A stretch of DNA of 64,000 nucleotides. It comes from Acidobacteriota bacterium. Its GTDB lineage: Bacteria; Acidobacteriota; Blastocatellia; Pyrinomonadales; Pyrinomonadaceae. Position 1 is the stretch's first letter; each line of letters starts with the position of its first letter. The notes under the pieces are model-generated. The model ran no database searches and had not been told where the DNA came from. It saw only the letters and a program-made list of their open reading frames with translations. A program made the position numbers and the translations under genes. Positions 1 through 8,415 of the stretch are shown piece after piece. The DNA is taken from NCBI GenBank assembly GCA_019639175.1, contig JAHBSK010000001.1:1-64000 (forward strand), given 5' to 3'.

Positions 1-103
1 AAATGACGTGGCTATGCTAAAACAAATACCTTACCAAAGTCGGCAGCCATGAGAGGAATTCCTTTACAAAAAATGAATTCCCAGGGGTTTTCAAAGGTCT
101 CTA

Positions 104-172
104 CTTATAACTCCTGACTTATCACATATCACTTACTCCGGAATAGTGATAAATGACAGGTCAAAAGTGATG
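104..172. repeat. Degenerate direct-repeat hairpin, copy A
   Basis: Left arm about 104-136 is made of units like ACTTATCAC and ATCACTTACT; right arm about 144-172 reads as its imperfect reverse complement (AGTGATAAATGACAGGTC, AAAAGTGATG). The arm runs over the stop codon of the minus-strand gene that ends at 161, so the last codons of that gene lie in the repeat. It belongs by architecture, not by sequence, with copies at 16943, 31244, 37551, 38011 and 42391. Positions 1-103 hold nothing else I recognise. Confidence 0.55.
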
Positions 173-964
173 AAGAAAAATTTCGATACTTTCAATATCC
201 GCACGGCTCGACAGGTCGAGTACACCTGCCTGTGTCCGCAGAACGGCGATCTTTTCGCCGAGCGAATTGACGGCGTATTCCACAGCGGCGGTTATCTCGT
301 ACTCGCCGCGTGGTGACAGTGTTATTGAGCGGCACGCCTCAAAAATTTTCGCCGAAAAAAGCCAGGCGTTCATTGAGATCAGGGCATCGGGTTTAACGTG
401 TTCCGGTTTTTCGATGACAGCCAGCAGGTTTCCGTCCTCGTCGTTTTCGACCGTGGCAAATTTTGCGATCCTGTCTTCCGGGATGTTGCTTTTTTCTATC
501 AGCGCCTGTCTTTCAAATGCCAGCATCGACGGACGATCCGATTCCGCCAGTTTTTTTAACGCATCAACAGGATAAAGGTTATCAGAATTGAACACGGCGA
601 AGAGTTCATGTGTCGCGATGAGATCTTCGGCTGCCAGAACGGCGTCGGCGGTCCCGAGCGGTTTTTCCTGCACAGCAAAACGAACATCGAGGCCAAGTTC
701 GGCACAGCGGCTGCGTATCTCGTCATGTTCGGGGCCGATAACAAGTATTATCTCAGTGAATCCGGCTGCTTTCAGGTTGCTCACCGTCAGTTCAAGAAGC
801 GTTTTGCCGTTCGCCAGCGGCACAAGCGTTTTTAGGCCCGCTGCGGCTGCGGCTGCCTGTTCCGGTGTCAGGCTGGCGTCATCATCGGCGGCGCGCATCC
901 GCGTGCCGAGTCCGCGCGCTAGGATAACGGCCTTTGTCGGTTTTGCCCATTCAGGATGGTTCAT
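161..964 (-). CDS. Sugar-phosphate nucleotidyltransferase-like protein
   Basis: A 267-residue protein of the NTP_transferase fold (GlmU/RfbA/ManC-type uridylyl or guanylyl transferases), which join a nucleotide to a sugar phosphate in the cytoplasm. The N-terminal nucleotide loop is visible at about residues 14-24 (ILARGLGTRMR), one residue off the usual A-G-G-x-G-T-R because the second glycine is arginine. NSDN near residue 125 matches the metal-binding aspartate loop, and EKP near 185 the sugar site. There is no hexapeptide acyltransferase tail, so it is not full-length GlmU. Its ATG overlaps the stop of the upstream lipoprotein gene by 4 nt, suggesting translational coupling. The C-terminal codons fall in a degenerate repeat. 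Substrate is not assignable from sequence alone. Confidence 0.85.
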   Translation of the reverse strand: MNHPEWAKPTKAVILARGLGTRMRAADDDASLTPEQAAAAAAGLKTLVPLANGKTLLELTVSNLKAAGFTEIILVIGPEHDEIRSRCAELGLDVRFAVQEKPLGTADAVLAAEDLIATHELFAVFNSDNLYPVDALKKLAESDRPSMLAFERQALIEKSNIPEDRIAKFATVENDEDGNLLAVIEKPEHVKPDALISMNAWLFSAKIFEACRSITLSPRGEYEITAAVEYAVNSLGEKIAVLRTQAGVLDLSSRADIESIEIFLHHF

Positions 965-1839
965 TTCGCGCGGCTTACGTTAAAGACCTTGCCGTCGGCA
1001 CGTGTAAAAACACCGGAATCATAACTCTCGTTCTTAAACGTGAAGACATTGTATTTGCCGCCTTCGGCCTCGGCGACGTAGTTATAGCCGGTTCCGTCGC
1101 GTCCTTCAAAGGCGTATTTCTCAACGCCGCTGCCCTTTGCCCAGCGAACGTCCACGCCGGCCGAGGTCTGCGTTACGGCACATGTCGTTTCGCCGACACG
1201 GTATGTTCCTTCAAATTTGCCGGCGACATTTTTCACAGGCGGAGCGTTGGTTTTTCCGTCGCCGTACTCCTCCTTTAAAATTGCAAGCAGCGATGCTCCG
1301 TGGTCGTATTTGATGTCTGATATTTTCCAGGCATTGTTCTCAAGAATGAGCGAGAACGTGACCGTTTTCTTTTCTCCAAAATTTTCAAACGTGACGTGGA
1401 CGGTGGCATTGGCATCTTTGATCTCGGCCTTGCCCACGGCAAATTTCTTTATCTCAAAGTCCTGCCCGTCATAGAGCGGGTCGGCCCCCAAAGCCCTCGT
1501 CGGCTCCAGCGGATCAACGTTGTCACGATGGATCAGGTCGGCAAATGCCTTGGCGAAATATTTATCAACCCGCGAACGGTCGTTTTGAAAGAAAGGGCCT
1601 TTTTGCGCATCGTGCTGTTTATACAGGTCGGCCACCAGTTCGGCGGGTTCGTTTTCGGCGATGCTGCCGCCTCCGGCTTCCGGCCCGGAATCGGGTTCGG
1701 GAGTTGCGGTCACAGTTTTCTCGGCAACATGGTTTGTGTTGCTCCGAGACGGATCTTCGGAAGCAGCTCCGCATCCCGCCGCAAATATCAGCAGCGAAAA
1801 CGCCGCAAAGTATAAAAAGGATCTTTTCATATAGGACAC
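961..1839 (-). CDS. Lipoprotein with DUF3828-like region
   Basis: A 292-residue exported lipoprotein of unknown function. The N-terminus is a type II signal peptide: MKRS start region, hydrophobic run, then lipobox FAAGC at about residues 19-23. A low-complexity stretch rich in T, P, E and G follows (to about residue 70). The middle (about 70-190) contains a YKQHDAQKGPFF segment, a dimly conserved DLIHRD helix and an SDIKYDHG strand, resembling the NTF2-like DUF3828 fold. The last 80 residues form a second beta-rich unit (GTYRVGETTCAV). It is the first gene of a two-gene unit with the nucleotidyltransferase. Domain naming is from motif resemblance only. Confidence 0.75.
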   Translation of the reverse strand: MSYMKRSFLYFAAFSLLIFAAGCGAASEDPSRSNTNHVAEKTVTATPEPDSGPEAGGGSIAENEPAELVADLYKQHDAQKGPFFQNDRSRVDKYFAKAFADLIHRDNVDPLEPTRALGADPLYDGQDFEIKKFAVGKAEIKDANATVHVTFENFGEKKTVTFSLILENNAWKISDIKYDHGASLLAILKEEYGDGKTNAPPVKNVAGKFEGTYRVGETTCAVTQTSAGVDVRWAKGSGVEKYAFEGRDGTGYNYVAEAEGGKYNVFTFKNESYDSGVFTRADGKVFNVSRAK

Positions 1840-1889
1840 CTTAAATTAGAAGACAAAGAGCTTTTCAAGAATAGCAAAATTTGGTTTGG

Positions 1890-2441
1890 TTACAATTCCG
1901 ACGCCTTTTTTAGTTCGATGAAAAGACGAACAAAATCCGGCAACTGGTAATTTGCGTTCAGCCCGCTCGGGTTTGGAAGGAGCCAGATGCGCGTGTCCCC
2001 TATCTTTTCTTCCTGCGGGCCAAGTTTTGCTTTTGGCCGGTTGAACGCGATGCGGTATGCGGTCATTGCAAGCACCGCCAAAATACGCGGGCGATATTTC
2101 TCTACGCGTTTTACAAGCCGTTCTCCGCCTTCGACGATCTCTTCGCGCGAAAGCTCTGATGCCGAGGCCGTTGCACGGCGGCAAAAGCCCGTGATGCCGT
2201 AACCAAGCTCCAGAAACTCATGTTCCTCCGAAGGGTCAAGCTGACGGTCGGTAAAACCGGCAAGGTGGACCGCTTTCCAAAAACGATTTCCGGGCCGCGC
2301 AAAATGAAAACCGGTCGCGGCGGAATAAAGGCCCGAATTGATGCCGCAAAAGAGTATCTTCAGATCGTGGCCGATCAGGTCGTCGTTGGTCAGGCCGCGT
2401 GCCTGAATAAGGTCAGTTTTGGTCGGTTTTGCCGTTCGCAT
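1890..2441 (-). CDS. mug: G/U mismatch-specific DNA glycosylase
   Basis: Base-excision repair enzyme of the Mug/TDG branch of the uracil-DNA glycosylase superfamily; removes uracil or thymine opposite guanine. The active-site motif FCGINSG matches the family GINPG motif, and NPSGLN near the C-terminus matches the intercalating NPSGLS loop. HFARPGNRFWK is the usual conserved helix. I prefer the ATG at 2441 (start MRTAKPTKTD, 183 aa): the open frame extends upstream to a GTG at 2486, but that would leave only 19 nt to the divergent peptidase gene and adds residues without family match. Neither start has a clear Shine-Dalgarno. Confidence 0.9.
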   Translation of the reverse strand: MRTAKPTKTDLIQARGLTNDDLIGHDLKILFCGINSGLYSAATGFHFARPGNRFWKAVHLAGFTDRQLDPSEEHEFLELGYGITGFCRRATASASELSREEIVEGGERLVKRVEKYRPRILAVLAMTAYRIAFNRPKAKLGPQEEKIGDTRIWLLPNPSGLNANYQLPDFVRLFIELKKASEL

Positions 2442-2505
2442 CTTTGTTTGGACGTGTTCAATGTTAGAATGAAACCCGATAACCACACAACAGAGGATAT
2501 TTTTA

Positions 2506-4287
2506 ATGCGATTTCATAAGAGCAATCATTTGCGGATAGTCTTTTTTATTTTACTGGTCGGCGTACAGGCGGCATTTGCGCAAAAAGCCGGCCTGGACAT
2601 TACCTACACCGTGACGCTTTCCGATCCGACTGAACGGATATTGAGGATCACGACGGACATCGGGAACATCGACCAGCCAAAGCTCGACCTTGCCCTGCCG
2701 ACGTGGACGCCCGGCTGGTACGTTGTTGAAAATTACGGCAAGAACGTGATGCGTTTTACCGTAAAGGACGACAAAGGCAACCGTATCGAGCCGCTCAAGA
2801 CGCGAAAGCAGACGTGGAGCATTCCAACAAATGGTATCAGGCGGATAAAGGTCGAATACGAATACAGCGCCACGGTTCTGGGGCTGAATCAGGCAAAGGT
2901 CGCTGATGATTACGCGTTCTTTACCGGCATAGAGCTTTTCCTTGAACCCGTCGGACACCGAAGCACGCCGAGCAGGCTGGTGTTCACATTGCCGCAGGAC
3001 TGGCAGCTTCTTTCGCCGCTGAAAGAGACCGACGACCCGAATACCTTCATCGCCGCCGATTACGATACGCTGGTGGATGCTCCGGCAATGATGGGAAATT
3101 TTGAGGTGACGGAATTTGACGTGAACGGAAAGCCGCATTATTTTTCCGCGTATCCGAGAGGAACGTTCAACGCCGAAAAGACAAAGCGGTTCACGGAAAT
3201 GCTGGCTGCGACCATAAAGGCACAGAGCGAGATATTCGGCGATCTGCCGTACGAAAAATACATTGCGTATTACTTTTTCCAACCGGCGGAATCAAATGCC
3301 AGCGGTGCGCTCGAACATCTGAACTCTTACGTTGCGTTTGCTCCGCAGGGCGAACGCTCGACGCCGGAATCAATCATCGGCACAGGTTCGCACGAATTTT
3401 TCCATACATGGAATGTAAAACGCATTCGTCCTGCCGAGATGTGGCCGTATGATTATTCGCGTGAGAATGAATCGCCTTCGCTCTGGTTCTCTGAAGGGCT
3501 GACAAATTATTACGCTGTCGTCGCGACATATCGCGCCGGAGTTACATCAAAGGAGAATTTTCTGATGCGGGCGGCATCAGCTGCGGCGGCGATAGAAAAT
3601 TCGGAAGCGCGTCATTACATTCCGCCCGCAAATGCCTCGGCCTCGACCTGGGTCGGATATGATACGCCGCAGGCATTTACCATTTCCTATTACACACAGG
3701 GCCAGAACCTCGGTTCGCTGCTTGATCTTTCTATCAGGAATGACACCAACGGCGAAAAAAGCCTTGACGACGTTTTCCGCGCCCTTTATAACGAGCATTA
3801 CAAAAAAGGACGCGGGTTTACGACCGAAGAACTTATAGAGCTGATAAACCGTTTGACAAAAAAGGACTACAAACCATTTTTTGACAATTACATTTTTGGG
3901 GTAAAAGTGCCGGATTATGACCGCATTTTCGGTTACGCGGGCTATCAGGTCATGAAAAACCGGCGAACCGAAGCCGAGACCGGTTTCATTGCCCGCCCGA
4001 GGAACGGCGGACTCGGCATCAACCGTGTGGAGCCGAACGGCCCGGCCGCAAACGCGGGCCTGCGTGCCGGAGATGTGATAATGAAGGTAAACGGCGAACC
4101 TTCGACCGGTTTTTCTTTCACTCCGTTCATCGGAAAAGAGGTGACGCTGACCGTCGCACGCGGCAGTTCTGAGGCTGAACTGAAAATGACCGTGGGCGAA
4201 CGCGGATACACACAATTTGAACTTGTGGAACTGCCGAACGCATCGCCGCGGCAGATAAAGATACGCGAGGGCTGGTTAAAGAGGTAG
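2506..4287 (+). CDS. M61 family glycyl aminopeptidase with PDZ domain
   Basis: A 593-residue exported zinc metallopeptidase. Residues 1-25 are a signal peptide ending in AFAQ. The N-terminal half is a beta-rich M61 domain; the zinc motif HEFFH sits near residue 296 inside GSHEFFHTWNVKRIRP, a strong M61 signature, and the third ligand glutamate is in LWFSEGLTNYY about 30 residues later. Residues about 490-570 form a PDZ domain (GLGINRVEPNGPAANAGLRA, then DVIMKVNGEP). A GAGGA Shine-Dalgarno precedes the ATG. The ABC importer genes follow after 5 nt, possibly co-transcribed. Family members cleave N-terminal Gly or Ala from peptides in the periplasm. Confidence 0.93.
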   Translation: MRFHKSNHLRIVFFILLVGVQAAFAQKAGLDITYTVTLSDPTERILRITTDIGNIDQPKLDLALPTWTPGWYVVENYGKNVMRFTVKDDKGNRIEPLKTRKQTWSIPTNGIRRIKVEYEYSATVLGLNQAKVADDYAFFTGIELFLEPVGHRSTPSRLVFTLPQDWQLLSPLKETDDPNTFIAADYDTLVDAPAMMGNFEVTEFDVNGKPHYFSAYPRGTFNAEKTKRFTEMLAATIKAQSEIFGDLPYEKYIAYYFFQPAESNASGALEHLNSYVAFAPQGERSTPESIIGTGSHEFFHTWNVKRIRPAEMWPYDYSRENESPSLWFSEGLTNYYAVVATYRAGVTSKENFLMRAASAAAAIENSEARHYIPPANASASTWVGYDTPQAFTISYYTQGQNLGSLLDLSIRNDTNGEKSLDDVFRALYNEHYKKGRGFTTEELIELINRLTKKDYKPFFDNYIFGVKVPDYDRIFGYAGYQVMKNRRTEAETGFIARPRNGGLGINRVEPNGPAANAGLRAGDVIMKVNGEPSTGFSFTPFIGKEVTLTVARGSSEAELKMTVGERGYTQFELVELPNASPRQIKIREGWLKR

Positions 4288-4292
4288 ATGCA

Positions 4293-5036
4293 ATGACAGC
4301 GTCAGCAGCAAAGATCGTCGAGATGAGATCGGTCAACTACGAGTTGGGCGGAGCGGCGATACTCGGCGATCTGAACCTGACGGTCGAAAAAGGCGAGGTC
4401 CTCATTCTGCTTGGCGAATCGGGCTGCGGCAAAACGACAACGCTGCGGCTGATAAACCGCCTGATAGAACCGACATCGGGCACTGTGATGGTCGAGGGGA
4501 AAAGCACTCTTGACTGGGACCCGATCCTGCTTCGCAGGCACATCGGCTATGTTCTACAGGACGGCGGGCTTTTTCCGCACTTTACGGTTGGCGGAAATGT
4601 GGGGCTGATACCGGGGCTTGAGGGCTGGGACGAAAGCCGCATCGAACAGCGTGTCGGTGAAATGCTGGATCTGGTCGGGCTGTCATCAGCAAAATTCTCC
4701 GGTCGCTATCCGCACGAACTTTCGGGCGGACAGCGTCAGCGCGTCGGCGTTGCTCGGGCGCTTGCGGCCGATCCTTCACTTGTTTTGCTGGACGAGCCTT
4801 TCGGCGCCCTTGATGTTCTGACGAGGACAACGCTCCAGCATGAATTTGCCCGGCTTGTTCGCGATCTGGGAAAAACGGCCGTTTTTGTCACACACGATCT
4901 GAATGAGGCGATGCTTTTGGGCAGCCGCATCGCACTGATGGAAAAAGGCCGGGTGGCCTTTCTCGGAACGTCTGATGAGTTCATGCTTTCTGACATTCCT
5001 CTGGCCAAAGCTTATGTTAAAACGGTGCAGCTATAA
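4293..5036 (+). CDS. ABC importer ATPase, OpuCA/EgtV type
   Basis: ATP-binding subunit (247 aa) of a quaternary-amine type importer. Walker A GESGCGKTT at about 42-50, Q-loop in GYVLQDGGLFPH, signature LSGGQRQRVG, Walker B LVLLDEPFGALD and switch histidine in FVTHDLNEA are all intact. It lacks the C-terminal CBS domains of ProV/OpuCA (the protein ends at 247), so regulation by CBS domains is absent, as in YehX- or EgtV-like proteins. GAGGT overlapping the preceding stop region serves as ribosome site. It works with the fused permease/binding protein encoded two genes downstream. Confidence 0.93.
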   Translation: MTASAAKIVEMRSVNYELGGAAILGDLNLTVEKGEVLILLGESGCGKTTTLRLINRLIEPTSGTVMVEGKSTLDWDPILLRRHIGYVLQDGGLFPHFTVGGNVGLIPGLEGWDESRIEQRVGEMLDLVGLSSAKFSGRYPHELSGGQRQRVGVARALAADPSLVLLDEPFGALDVLTRTTLQHEFARLVRDLGKTAVFVTHDLNEAMLLGSRIALMEKGRVAFLGTSDEFMLSDIPLAKAYVKTVQL

Positions 5037-5052
5037 ATAGGAGAAAAGCGGT

Positions 5053-5457
5053 ATGCGGAAGAACGATCTTTTCATGCTGGTCGGCGGCAGCGTCGTTCTT
5101 TTTGACGCGCTGGCCTCTTTTCTGTCCAAAACTCTTGCTCTCGAATACACCGAATTTGCCGTCGGGTCGATGCTCATCTATTTTCTGTCCGGCGGTTGGG
5201 GAGCGTGGCGGTTCAGTTTTCTTACCGGACTGGCTGCCAGCCTTTTTGCAGGGCTGATCGACGCCACGCTCGGGCTTTTGGTCTCGCGGCTGATAGGGCC
5301 GTTCACGGCGTTCAGTTTCGAGTTTGTTCCCTTTGACAAGTATTTCTTTATGGTCGCGGCCGTCGTGTTGGGAAGCACCGGCGTCGGGCTGGCCGGAGCC
5401 GTTTTGGGAACGCTGATAAGACACCTGACACATAAAGGCACTGCCGCCAAAGAATGA
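5053..5457 (+). CDS. Four-helix membrane protein between importer genes
   Basis: A 134-residue integral membrane protein that I do not recognise. Four hydrophobic segments are visible, roughly 7-25, 35-52, 53-77 and 95-122; the last is glycine-rich (GSTGVGLAGAVLGTLIRHL). It sits 16 nt after the ATPase gene and 10 nt before the permease gene on the same strand, with a GGAG site, so it is almost surely expressed with the importer. Canonical OpuC or EgtU operons have no such gene. It could be an accessory subunit or unrelated; no catalytic motif is seen. Confidence 0.8.
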   Translation: MRKNDLFMLVGGSVVLFDALASFLSKTLALEYTEFAVGSMLIYFLSGGWGAWRFSFLTGLAASLFAGLIDATLGLLVSRLIGPFTAFSFEFVPFDKYFFMVAAVVLGSTGVGLAGAVLGTLIRHLTHKGTAAKE

Positions 5458-5467
5458 TCTTTGTCCG

Positions 5468-7030
5468 ATGACATTTCTCGACTTTATACAGCAAAATTGG
5501 CACGAGCTGCTGGTTCTGACCCGCCAGCATATTTTCATTGTTTTGCTCGCGACCGGTTTTGCGATAATTGTCGGCATGCCGCTCGGCATTTTGCTGACGC
5601 GCGTAAAGTCACTCCAGGCGCCCGTGCTTGGGTTTGCAAATGTGATGCAGACCGTGCCAAGCCTGGCGTTGTTCGGGCTGCTGGTCCCGATACCGTTCAT
5701 CGGCGGCATAGGCGCGCGAACGGCGGTCATTGCTCTTGCCCTGTATGCTCTGCTGCCTGTTATCAGAAATACGGTCACGGGAATTGCCGGTGTTGACGCG
5801 CGGATCACCGAAGCGGCGACCGCAATGGGCATGACCGGCTGGCAGCGTTTGCGGATGGTCGAGCTTCCGCTGGCAATGCCTGTGATACTTGCGGGCATAA
5901 GGGTCGCGGTCGTCATTTCGGTCGGTGTCGCGACGATAGCGGCGTTGATCGGCGGCGGCGGACTTGGGACATACATCTTTCGCGGCCTCCGGCAAAATGA
6001 CAACAATATGCTGCTTGCCGGCGCGGTCGCTTCCGCTCTGCTGGCTTTGCTGTGCGATCTGGCGTTGGGAATGCTGGAAAGGACCTATCGCATCGGTGAA
6101 GGAAATGCAAAAGGCCGACGCATTGCCGTTATATCATGCTCTGCGCTTTTTCTTGTTGCGATAATTGCCATCGGCCCGGTGACGCGGAGCGGTTCTGATG
6201 CCCCGAACACGCTTTCAGGTGATCTGACCGGTCGCCGCATAATTGTCGGCTCAAAGGATTTCACCGAATCGGTGATACTTGCCGAGATACTTTCGCAGAT
6301 GCTTGAAAAGAGAGGCGTTGCCGTGGAACGCAGATTCGAACTTGGCGGACACCTTCCGCACGACGCCCTTTTGGCAAGTCAGATAGACGTTTATCCCGAA
6401 TACACGGGAACGGCATATACCGCGATATTGATGCATACGCCGATCACCGATCCGGCAGCCGTCTATGAACAGACAAAACGCGAATACGCCGAAAATTTTG
6501 GCCTGGCGTTAAGCCCGCCGCTTGGGTTTGCCAATGATTTCGCGATATTGGTAAGAGGCGAGACGGCCAAGGCGATGAACCTGACAACGATCTCCGATGC
6601 CGTTCCCGTTTCAAAGGATTGGCAGGCCGGGTTCGGGCAGGATTTTATGTCGCGGGCGGACGGTTATCCCGGATTTTCAAAGGCGTACGGTTTCAGTTTT
6701 CAAAAACAGCCGCGTGAGATGGATCTTTCGCTGACATACCGTGCATTGGCGGCGCGTGAACTGGACATTATTGCCGGAAATTCGACCGACGGACTGATCT
6801 CGGCGCTTGATCTGTTCCAACTTGCGGACGACAAGCGTTATTTTCCGCCGTATCAGGCGGTTTTCGTTGCGCGAAAGAGTGTCGAAGATGTTCTTGCCGA
6901 GGTTTTTACTGAATTGAACAATGCAATATCAACAGAAGATATGCGGCAAATGAACAATCGCGTGGACGGCGAAAAAGCCCAGCCAAAGGATGTCGCTGCC
7001 GCATGGCTGACCGCAAAAACGCCGAATTAA
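5468..7030 (+). CDS. Fused ABC permease and substrate-binding protein (OpuC/EgtU type)
   Basis: A 520-residue fusion. Residues 1-210 are a binding-protein-dependent permease with about five to six membrane helices and the cytoplasmic coupling loop EAATAMGMTGWQRLRMVELP. After a linker with another hydrophobic segment (about 217-237), residues 245-520 form an OpuAC-type binding domain: IVGSKDFTESVILAEIL, DVYPEYTGTAYTA, and the C-terminal helical lobe. This fusion is found both in glycine betaine/choline importers and in EgtU, the ergothioneine importer, so the substrate is open between betaine-like compounds and ergothioneine. With the ATPase at 4293 it makes a complete importer. Confidence 0.92.
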   Translation: MTFLDFIQQNWHELLVLTRQHIFIVLLATGFAIIVGMPLGILLTRVKSLQAPVLGFANVMQTVPSLALFGLLVPIPFIGGIGARTAVIALALYALLPVIRNTVTGIAGVDARITEAATAMGMTGWQRLRMVELPLAMPVILAGIRVAVVISVGVATIAALIGGGGLGTYIFRGLRQNDNNMLLAGAVASALLALLCDLALGMLERTYRIGEGNAKGRRIAVISCSALFLVAIIAIGPVTRSGSDAPNTLSGDLTGRRIIVGSKDFTESVILAEILSQMLEKRGVAVERRFELGGHLPHDALLASQIDVYPEYTGTAYTAILMHTPITDPAAVYEQTKREYAENFGLALSPPLGFANDFAILVRGETAKAMNLTTISDAVPVSKDWQAGFGQDFMSRADGYPGFSKAYGFSFQKQPREMDLSLTYRALAARELDIIAGNSTDGLISALDLFQLADDKRYFPPYQAVFVARKSVEDVLAEVFTELNNAISTEDMRQMNNRVDGEKAQPKDVAAAWLTAKTPN

Positions 7031-7384
7031 AATGACAGATATTTAATAAGTTGCCCAGATCGAACTCGACCATTCACAGCTTGCACCTTCGATAAATGCC
7101 TTATTTTGCCGGAATCAGAAACGCAGGAAATGAGCCGGCACGAATGTGGTTATAAGTATTATTGATACAAACAATCCTTAAATTGTGGTAAACTGTTATA
7201 AGTCGGTGTTTTTGAGGTAAGGAAATACGCCGTTTTTACGGCGCCGGGTGCTTCGGATGAAAAGTCTCGGATGATCCCCGGCATACCTGCTTCAAGCAAA
7301 GATCGTTTCACCGGCCTGGAGGGTAGAAATGGCCTCGGTGTTCCGCCGGAGCGGAAAACACGGGAGGCCTTGATTTGAAAATAT
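7031..7384. other. Long leader region with SD-masking hairpin
   Basis: 354 nt without a convincing gene. CGCCGTTTTTACGGCG near 7228-7243 is a short hairpin. Just before the next gene, 7331-7369 folds with arms GGCCTC/GAGGCC, then GTGTT/AACAC, then CCGC/GCGG and a CGGA loop; the distal strand contains the only strong purine box, GGGAGG at 7362-7367. No known riboswitch core was recognised. An open frame on the minus strand (7159-7461) has no family-like sequence and is left out. Confidence 0.4.
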
Positions 7385-7735
7385 ATGAAAGCAGAAAAGT
7401 TTGCCGTTGGTGATTCGGTGATGTTGATGTGTTCGAGCTGTGATGACGAGCAGCCGCACACAGTTCAGGCCGCCACCAAATTAGGAAAGATCTCAAAGGC
7501 AGTATGCGACACTTGTGAGGGTGTCAGCACGTTCAACAGGGGTGTGAAAACATCAGTGTCCGTTGGTAAGGGCAAGGCAGCCTCACCCTATGACCGGACC
7601 CGCAAATACAGAAAGGGACAAGCCATGACACATTCTGTCTTTGGCCATGGCGAGGTGACAGCCGTTCTGGATGTACAGAAAATAGACGTTCTTTTTGGCG
7701 ACAAAACAAGACGGCTGATACACGGACAAGAATAA
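7385..7735 (+). CDS. Zinc-ribbon protein with tudor-like C-terminal domain
   Basis: A 116-residue cytoplasmic protein. Residues 9-50 carry two CxxC pairs (C16/C19 and C41/C44), a probable zinc ribbon, in the form VMLMCSSCDDEQPH and VCDTCEGVS. A basic linker (about 60-75) leads to YRKGQAMTHSVFGHGEVTA, which resembles the small tudor-like fold at the C-terminus of UvrD/PcrA helicases and CarD-type RNA polymerase-binding proteins. Function unknown; a nucleic-acid or polymerase-associated role is inference. No good Shine-Dalgarno lies at normal spacing before the ATG. It ends just before a bidirectional terminator. Confidence 0.75.
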   Translation: MKAEKFAVGDSVMLMCSSCDDEQPHTVQAATKLGKISKAVCDTCEGVSTFNRGVKTSVSVGKGKAASPYDRTRKYRKGQAMTHSVFGHGEVTAVLDVQKIDVLFGDKTRRLIHGQE

Positions 7736-7753
7736 TCATTGTTTCGGCAAAGA

Positions 7754-7791
7754 AAAAAGGCGGCCCGACATAGGATCGCCTTTTTCATTTT
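7754..7791. terminator. Bidirectional intrinsic terminator
   Basis: Perfect 9-bp stem AAAAAGGCG (7754-7762) with CGCCTTTTT (7777-7785) around a 14-nt loop, with T runs on one side and A runs on the other. It lies between the convergent genes ending at 7735 and 7822 and can serve both. Confidence 0.85.
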
Positions 7792-7821
7792 TTTGATAAC
7801 TTTTGTTTCTTGAAATAATCT

Positions 7822-8169
7822 TTACTTTCGCCTTAGCAAAAATCCAATGACAAGGCCGACGGCTGCGGAGATGAGAAGGGCCTGTCCGGGTTTTTCACGG
7901 GCAAAGTCTTTTGCATCTTCTAAAAGTTCCTTAGGTTCCTTGCTCTGGAGTTCCTTGAACTTTTCACCTGCCTGCGCAAATTTTTCGCTGGCGTAATCTT
8001 TTGCTTTTATCGCCGCGTCCTGAACCTTTTGGCCGTATTCCTGTGCCTGCATCTTTATATCTCCTAAAAATTCGTCATCCGTGACCTGTTCGGTGTAGCC
8101 GCCTACATGAACGAGGCCTTGTTCCAATTCCTTTTCCGCTTTTTTAACCTCAGCTTCAAATTCCGACAT
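7822..8169 (-). CDS. ElaB/YqjD/DUF883-like tail-anchored protein
   Basis: A 115-residue protein: long charged amphipathic helix region (about 1-90) rich in K, E, Q and A, then REKPGQALLISAAVGLVIGFLLRRK, the C-terminal hallmark of the DUF883 family (ElaB, YqjD). Those proteins are anchored to the inner membrane by the tail and, in E. coli, bind ribosomes in stationary phase. The N-terminal part here has two short repeats of the AKDYASEKFAQAGEKF kind, as in LEA-like or CsbD-like stress proteins. Transcribed alone from the spacer upstream of the TetR gene. Confidence 0.8.
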   Translation of the reverse strand: MSEFEAEVKKAEKELEQGLVHVGGYTEQVTDDEFLGDIKMQAQEYGQKVQDAAIKAKDYASEKFAQAGEKFKELQSKEPKELLEDAKDFAREKPGQALLISAAVGLVIGFLLRRK

Positions 8170-8380
8170 TTATTATTTTCCTCCCGTGCCGCATATCGGC
8201 GGCAGCTCATGCTCAGATGAAATGCCCGCCTATGATGGTTGTAACGAATTATCCCGGTAAATTGTTCCACGAAATTGGCGCCGGAACACCCCGATAGTTT
8301 GCGTTCACAGCGTTTCAAAAAAATTTACATCAGGGTGCTTGACACAAAATAACTCAAAATGAGAGTCTTACAATTTCAGT

Positions 8381-8396
8381 AAGTAAGCACTTACTT
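8381..8396. promoter_or_regulatory. TetR-type operator palindrome
   Basis: AAGTAAG-CA-CTTACTT is a perfect 7-bp inverted repeat with 2-nt spacer, close to the classic TetR/AcrR operator shape. It lies 10 bp before the ribosome site of the TetR gene at 8416. A TACAAT at 8369-8374 would place a transcription start within the palindrome; a TTGACA at 8339-8344 is too far from it (24 bp) to be its -35. Autorepression of the efflux operon is the natural reading. Confidence 0.75.
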
Positions 8397-8415
8397 TATG
8401 GATGAGGAGGCCGAT

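Noticed and set aside
7200..7370. Known riboswitch before the zinc-ribbon gene
   Set aside because: No cobalamin, TPP, SAM, glycine or cyclic-di-GMP core motif could be placed; only simple hairpins remain.
7159..7461. 100-codon minus-strand open frame
   Set aside because: It covers the leader and start of the zinc-ribbon gene, has no family-like motifs, and would conflict with the better plus-strand gene.
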